DNA from: Thermoplasmata archaeon
Lineage (GTDB): Archaea; Thermoplasmatota; Thermoplasmata; Thermoplasmatales; Thermoplasmataceae
Length of the DNA stretch: 10,026 bases
Assembly: GCA_021802165.1 (NCBI GenBank)
Contig: JAKAAU010000035.1
Span: 1 to 10,026 of the forward strand
Reading direction: 5' to 3'
Shown here: piece after piece, positions 7,221-10,026 of the stretch
Layout: each line of letters begins with the position of its first letter
Numbering within the stretch: the first letter of the stretch is position 1
Notes under the pieces: generated by a model
The model's input: only the letters and a program-made list of their open reading frames with translations
Told to the model about the DNA's origin: nothing
Databases searched by the model: none
Translations under genes and position numbers: made by a program

Positions 7221-7689
7221 TTTACGTATTAATTTGAATGTGTATTACTGCAATTGCCGATATGTATAACATCTAAGTTCAGTCAATATCCTCTATATAT
7301 TCGATATCGTCAACTATTTCTTTATGGATTTTCTGACGCTTTATCTAATTACTTGCAGGGGTGTTCAGAACAGCAGGCCTTCCAAAGGTAAACATAGAGT
7401 ATTAAAGATTTATTGTTATTCCATCCACTTTTTCATTTCCATCATATGCACTTAGAAACTCAGTTCCTTGTTTTAGAAGACATACCAGATAATTCTATAG
7501 GCCTTTCATATACAAAGAAAAAATATATAACATGCATGCCTTTCACCTCAATTCTATTATGGCATGAAATATATTTATTTGCCAGGTGGTTATGGATAGT
7601 TTAAACTTACACACATCTAAAATGATATATATAATGAATAATTTATATATATAACGAAGGTAATGTAAATGCCGGGACGATTATATACA
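7221..7689. other. gene-poor intergenic stretch
   Basis: This stretch between malic enzyme and the IS256 remnant holds no gene I can support. It includes an open + frame (7413-7604) with no family resemblance, a 38-codon minus-strand frame broken by an amber codon (7279-7395), an odd dyad TGTTC-A-GAACA (7362-7372), and an AGGTGGTT before an ATG at 7592 leading only to a 20-codon frame. It probably contains decayed accessory DNA next to the insertion sequence remnant. Confidence 0.5.
7279..7395 (-). pseudogene. possible decayed small gene with in-frame stop
   Basis: A minus-strand frame from ATG 7395 encodes MFTFGRPAVLNTPASN, then an amber stop at codon 17, then continues without a break through KRQKIHKEIVDDIEYIEDID to TGA at 7281-7279. 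The second part is charged and helix-like, as in a real protein tail, and the composition is more protein-like than the surrounding DNA. I do not recognise the family. It may be a remnant of a small accessory gene or chance. Confidence 0.25.
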
Positions 7690-7714
7690 GTATCGTGTAC
7701 CATATTCTGTGTAT
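7690..7714 (-). repeat. candidate right terminal repeat of the IS256-family element
   Basis: Immediately after the transposase stop the minus strand reads ATACACAGAATATGGTACAC and continues GATAC. IS256-family ends commonly carry a TGTGTA...GTACAC-like pattern in this position, a few bases beyond the transposase stop. No partner left repeat is visible, as expected for a truncated copy, so this rests on pattern and position alone. Confidence 0.3.
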
Positions 7715-8107
7715 TTATAAAGGATATCTCTTGTTGAACATCTCTTTAATCTCATCATTGCATTTATAGGAGCCGTTCATCTTCCTGAATGCATGCTTGG
7801 AATTGAACTCTATAGATTTCAGATAGAATATCTTCATTGCAGAGTCCTCATCAGGGAATGATGATACTACTTTTATCCTCCTTCTTATTTCCTCATTCAA
7901 TCTTTCTATTTCATTGGTTGATTTAAGTGAATTCCTTATTTTAGAAGGATAATCATAGAATATCAATAACTGCCCAGGCTTTCTCTCAGTATTGTATATT
8001 ACATTGGGATACCTTCTCTCCCATTTATTTTTCATTTCGTTGAATCTTATTATGGCCTCTTCCTTATTATTGCATCTAAACATTTTATTGGCATCATCTG
8101 CGTTCCT
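7715..8107 (-). pseudogene. IS256-family (Mutator-type) transposase, C-terminal remnant
   Basis: Only about the last 130 residues of a transposase that is normally near 400 residues remain. The diagnostic block is SLKSTNEIERLNEEIRRR followed by KVVSSFPDEDSAMKI, corresponding to the conserved C-terminal IS256 region that carries the third acidic residue of the DDE triad (probably the E of IERLN). The first two catalytic aspartates are missing, so the fragment cannot transpose. The longest frame from an ATG begins at 8083, but similarity seems to extend upstream through RNADDANKMF to about 8107, just below a TAA (8110-8108). In another frame, 8105-8130 encodes VFRVFWQAINKG, which could be more of the same protein before a frameshift. 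It lies directly downstream of a truncated ABC ATPase, which it probably disrupted. Confidence 0.85.
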
Positions 8108-8131
8108 TTATTGATTGCTTGCCAAAATACT

Positions 8132-8473
8132 CTAAATACCCAAAAATTCACTGGAACATATACTTCTTAGCCTTGCAAACAGGTCAATATGTTCAGAAAC
8201 TTTCCCTGAGCCAAAATATGATGGGACTTCAGGCATAATAGATATATCTTTCAAGGCAAGGGCATGGTTCTTCACTGGATCATAACCATTCACCGTTATA
8301 CGCCCCTCCTGTATCCTAAGGAAGCCGGCAATGCTGTAGATAATTATGCTTTTGCCGGTTCCGTTTTCAGAGATAAAGAGTGTGATACCGTTTTGAATAT
8401 AAAATGAGGTACTCTTCAGTACTGTATTTTTCCCAAAAGGCTTTGTTACCTTGTCAAATTTGATCCCATACAT
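8132..8473 (-). CDS. ABC transporter ATPase, truncated after the Q-loop region
   Basis: The 113 residues are the N-terminal half of an ABC ATPase. Seen are an aromatic A-loop candidate (F13), Walker A as SENGTGKS (residues 35-42; the usual first glycine is serine), the EGRITVNGYDPVKN strand, and the region MPEVPSYF where the Q-loop normally lies, then SEHIDLFARLRSI. The ABC signature (LSGGQ), Walker B and H-loop are absent because the frame stops at 8134-8132. A complete subunit would be over 200 residues, so it should be inactive. Start: ATG 8473 overlaps the previous gene's stop as TGATG, implying translational coupling; a TTG lies just before at 8476. The frame runs on in the same phase into IS256 remnant sequence after two stops. 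The pattern resembles ABC-2-type drug or peptide exporter ATPases; its permease is not in the window. Confidence 0.8.
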   Translation of the reverse strand: MYGIKFDKVTKPFGKNTVLKSTSFYIQNGITLFISENGTGKSIIIYSIAGFLRIQEGRITVNGYDPVKNHALALKDISIMPEVPSYFGSGKVSEHIDLFARLRSICSSEFLGI

Positions 8474-8745
8474 CAATTTTCACGCCTTCTTATAACTTTT
8501 AACACCAGGTATCCGATTCCTATTAACCAAATTAAGGCAATGATAGGTATATATTTTTCTATGTAATGTGAATAATTGATAGAAGTTATTCTAACATTGG
8601 TTTTAACCATATTTAGTTCAAAAAATGATGTTTTTATTCCTATATTGCCCAGTACCACTGCAGAAATGGTTGAATTGCCAGGTATAGAAATGCTGTTCAG
8701 CAATGCATAGTTATCTGACTGAATGTAGCGTGCAGAGAAAAAAAA
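8473..8745 (-). CDS. sequon-rich surface protein, downstream half after frameshift
   Basis: This frame continues the protein encoded just upstream in the +1 phase. From the T8 run it reads FSARYIQSDNYALLNSIS and goes on to a hydrophobic segment IPIIALIWLIGIGYLVLKV, ending in basic RRREN. This fits the membrane anchor of a type I protein with an outside domain and a short cytoplasmic tail. Two N-x-S/T sequons are present (NST, NYS). A separate start exists only as TTG 8703, with no ribosome site, so independent expression is doubtful. The stop overlaps the ABC ATPase start (TGATG). It is probably the C-terminal part of one 277-residue protein that begins at ATG 9305. Confidence 0.7.
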   Translation of the reverse strand, partial: FFFSARYIQSDNYALLNSISIPGNSTISAVVLGNIGIKTSFFELNMVKTNVRITSINYSHYIEKYIPIIALIWLIGIGYLVLKVIRRREN

Positions 8746-9305
8746 CTATAGTTGTAAAGAGGAAAAATATCAGGAACTGATGAAACCAATGCATTATCCG
8801 GTATATAATATACTGAACGATTTCCGTAATGCAATTCATAATTTGAAGCAGGGCAAATTAAAGAATTATTGCTTACAGTAATAATATTATTTCCGAACAA
8901 AATCTGTGAACCTGGTGGAAATGATTTCCCCCTAGGAAAGAAAGCTGTGAAAATTGTCCCATTCTGGCTTTCATTATATTGCCTGTTTACTATTCTATCT
9001 CCTGAGCTATTATAAACTGAAGTAACAATATTAACCTGGTTGCCCGATGTATTTATATATAGATTCCCGTACACAAAATTGCCTTCATTTAAGGTTTCAT
9101 TATAATACCGTGAGCAATTACTGTAATAACTCTTATAATACAATAAGGCGGAAAAATTATATTCTGTTGAGGAACCTTTTATGGCTGGATTATCAATGTA
9201 TCCATTCAGTTGATTGCCTGCGTCCATGACACTGAAAATTGAAATTGTAGCAGTAGCAACCACCATTAAAGAAATTATCAGTGCTATTAATTTTTTAGTT
9301 TTCAT
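8697..9305 (-). CDS. sequon-rich secreted/membrane-anchored protein, upstream half before frameshift
   Basis: I do not recognise the family. The N-terminus MKTKKLIALIISLMVVATATISIF is a signal anchor or signal peptide. The rest is polar, tyrosine- and asparagine-rich, with ten N-x-S/T sequons (such as NFS, NCS, NET, NTS, NSS), as expected for a glycosylated exterior protein of an acidophile. The frame breaks at eight T (8745-8738): after YNYSFF it goes on as SLHATFSQITMHC and stops at 8697. Re-reading one T instead gives a smooth continuation to a C-terminal membrane anchor, about 277 residues in total. ATG 9305 is preferred over GTG 9314 and TTG 9320 because the basic signal start follows it directly; it lies 5 bases after the previous gene's stop. 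It is the second gene of the surface operon. Confidence 0.72.
   Translation of the reverse strand: MKTKKLIALIISLMVVATATISIFSVMDAGNQLNGYIDNPAIKGSSTEYNFSALLYYKSYYSNCSRYYNETLNEGNFVYGNLYINTSGNQVNIVTSVYNSSGDRIVNRQYNESQNGTIFTAFFPRGKSFPPGSQILFGNNIITVSNNSLICPASNYELHYGNRSVYYIPDNALVSSVPDIFPLYNYSFFSLHATFSQITMHC
8738..8745 (-). other. T8 frameshift or slippage site
   Basis: On the coding strand the codons are AGT TTT TTT TCT, which includes the classical -1 slippery heptamer T TTT TTT. Adding one T, by DNA change, RNA polymerase slippage or -1 ribosomal shifting, joins the two halves of the sequon-rich surface protein. Sequencing error or true mutation is equally consistent. Confidence 0.6.
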
Positions 9306-9310
9306 TATAT

Positions 9311-9892
9311 TCACGCACAAATTGTTTTAAACAAACCGGTAATATCCATCATAGCATAATAGCTTTCAGAACGTTTTTGGCTATGTGCGATTGAATACTG
9401 CATAAATATCTCGCCGTTGTTGAAAATTTCAAGATTAACGCTAATTGCAACATAACCGGCAGTAAAACCGCCACCCCAGTTAAATCCCTCATTTTTCATA
9501 ACTACATATCCATTAAATTCCTTAAAGGACCCGGTATTATTGCTCCCACTGTTTGTATAAGTAAATTGGTTAGGTATAATAACGCTTCCTCTAGTATTCC
9601 CTGTTACGATCCCGGCTATATTTTTACTGATTGTATGATGGACATCATGGTATTCATAACAATAGACATTGCTAACATTAGAATATCCTGAATCCACAGA
9701 ATCTATGCTACAAAATAATCCAGATTTTTCTGTTTTTGATATAACCGCAAGGTCGCTATTAACTGTACATTTTATTGGATTAACATTTTCTGGTGTTCCA
9801 ACGTAATTTTGGGATATTAAATTAAACGATAACATCATCAGCATAATTACCACCACTATGGAAATAGCAATCAATAAACTATTCTTAGACAT
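9311..9892 (-). CDS. exported or membrane-anchored protein, unknown function
   Basis: This 193-residue protein is not recognised. Residues 5-25 (LLIAISIVVVIMLMMLSFNL) form a signal anchor; the remainder is a polar exterior domain with four cysteines (C42, C61, C78, C192), which could form disulfides. Two sequons are seen (NVS, NNT). A glycine-rich NWGGGFTAG lies near residues 138-146. The start is ATG 9892, with a TATA region about 30 bases upstream and no ribosome site, so it should head the operon. The next gene begins 5 bases after its stop (or overlaps it if TTG 9320 or GTG 9314 is used). With the following membrane protein and ABC ATPase it suggests a surface or export module. A secreted peptide toxin or a substrate-binding-like subunit is possible; I see no motif to decide. 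Confidence 0.72.
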   Translation of the reverse strand: MSKNSLLIAISIVVVIMLMMLSFNLISQNYVGTPENVNPIKCTVNSDLAVISKTEKSGLFCSIDSVDSGYSNVSNVYCYEYHDVHHTISKNIAGIVTGNTRGSVIIPNQFTYTNSGSNNTGSFKEFNGYVVMKNEGFNWGGGFTAGYVAISVNLEIFNNGEIFMQYSIAHSQKRSESYYAMMDITGLFKTICA

Positions 9893-9913
9893 ATATAATA
9901 TAATATAAAAATT

Positions 9914-9982
9914 TTACGATATATATACTATAGTATGATATCCTGTAATTAGTTCCCATATATACTTATTGTTCCTTAACAT
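9914..9982 (-). CDS. possible 22-residue small ORF
   Basis: A minus-strand frame MLRNNKYIWELITGYHTIVY, ending IS, follows GGGAGG with 7 bases between, a good archaeal ribosome site. Its ATG (9982) abuts a TAA at 9985-9983, the end of a possible upstream gene. It runs through the presumed promoter of the next gene, which argues against it. It is too short to judge by composition. Confidence 0.22.
   Translation of the reverse strand: MLRNNKYIWELITGYHTIVYIS
9917..9936 (-). promoter_or_regulatory. TATA region with 12-base palindrome upstream of the surface operon
   Basis: The perfect palindrome ATACTATAGTAT (9925-9936) overlaps TATATAT, about 25-35 bases upstream of ATG 9892. A box here gives an almost leaderless transcript. 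A dimeric regulator could bind the palindrome, but the region is AT-rich, so part of the symmetry may be chance. Confidence 0.4.
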
Positions 9983-10026
9983 TTAACTTGCCTCCCTTTT
10001 CCTCATATGCCTTCTCTTATAATTAT
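9983..10026 (-). CDS. possible C-terminal tail of an upstream minus-strand gene (partial)
   Basis: The frame NYKRRHMRKREAS then TAA is open from the window edge. The very basic tail would suit the cytoplasmic end of a membrane protein or a nucleic-acid-binding protein. With only 13 residues visible it could be chance; a neighbouring window would decide. Confidence 0.25.
   Translation of the reverse strand, partial: NYKRRHMRKREAS

Noticed and set aside
7413..7604. 63-codon open frame on the + strand
   Set aside because: No recognisable family, odd composition (His/Phe-rich start), no promoter or ribosome site at its ATG; best read as chance.
7592..7654. AGGTGGTT followed by ATG and a 20-codon + frame
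   Set aside because: The frame is made of AT-rich low-complexity codons (MIYIMNNLYI) and ends quickly; ribosome-site match alone is not enough.
8697..9320. TTG 9320 as start of the sequon-rich protein
   Set aside because: ATG 9305 begins directly with a basic, hydrophobic signal sequence (MKTKKLIALII); the five extra residues MCVNI add nothing and overlap the previous gene.
1..10026. CRISPR array, tRNA or rRNA genes
   Set aside because: No regularly spaced repeats, no tRNA-like GGTTCRA arm with acceptor pairing, and no rRNA-like stretch seen on either strand by eye.

Overview
The window most likely comes from an acidophilic archaeon of the Thermoplasmatales (Ferroplasma or Acidiplasma type). 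This is an inference. It rests on a KDG aldolase of the archaeal non-phosphorylative Entner-Doudoroff type, an HTH-10 (Bat-type) regulator, AT-rich TATA boxes about 22-30 bases upstream of start codons with almost no leader, an IS200/IS605 TnpB with an archaeal-style right end, heavy use of ATA/AGA/AGG codons, and a sequon-rich surface protein. I ran no database comparison.

Layout. Bases 1-580 are the right part of an IS200/IS605-family element: the C-terminal part of TnpB (+) and its right end, with a likely omega-RNA. Bases 608-2226 (-) carry a KDG aldolase followed by an HTH-10 regulator. Each has its own promoter, and the two promoters share a 10-base TATA-region sequence. Aconitase (2400-4928, +) is divergent from the aldolase. 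It converges on a small four-helix membrane protein (4957-5325, -). Next comes a tight two-gene operon on the minus strand, malic enzyme (7191-5884) then a GNAT acetyltransferase (5883-5407). Bases 7192-7714 hold no convincing gene.

The right-hand part (7690-9982, minus strand) is accessory. A TATA promoter with a 12-base palindrome precedes a secreted or membrane-anchored protein (9892-9311). It is followed by a sequon-rich membrane-anchored protein broken by a frameshift at a run of eight T (9305-8473), then an ABC ATPase (8473-8132) that overlaps it at TGATG and is cut off halfway. Directly after, and in the same reading frame, comes the C-terminal remnant of an IS256-family transposase (8107-7715) with a possible terminal repeat. 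The last bases may hold the tail of another minus-strand gene.

How the genes work together. KDG aldolase makes pyruvate from sugar acids, malic enzyme makes pyruvate from malate, and aconitase feeds the citrate cycle, so the left and middle parts form a loose central-carbon neighbourhood. The right part looks like an export or surface module of unknown function built from two exported proteins and an ABC ATPase. It appears to have been damaged by an insertion sequence, and its permease is not visible here.
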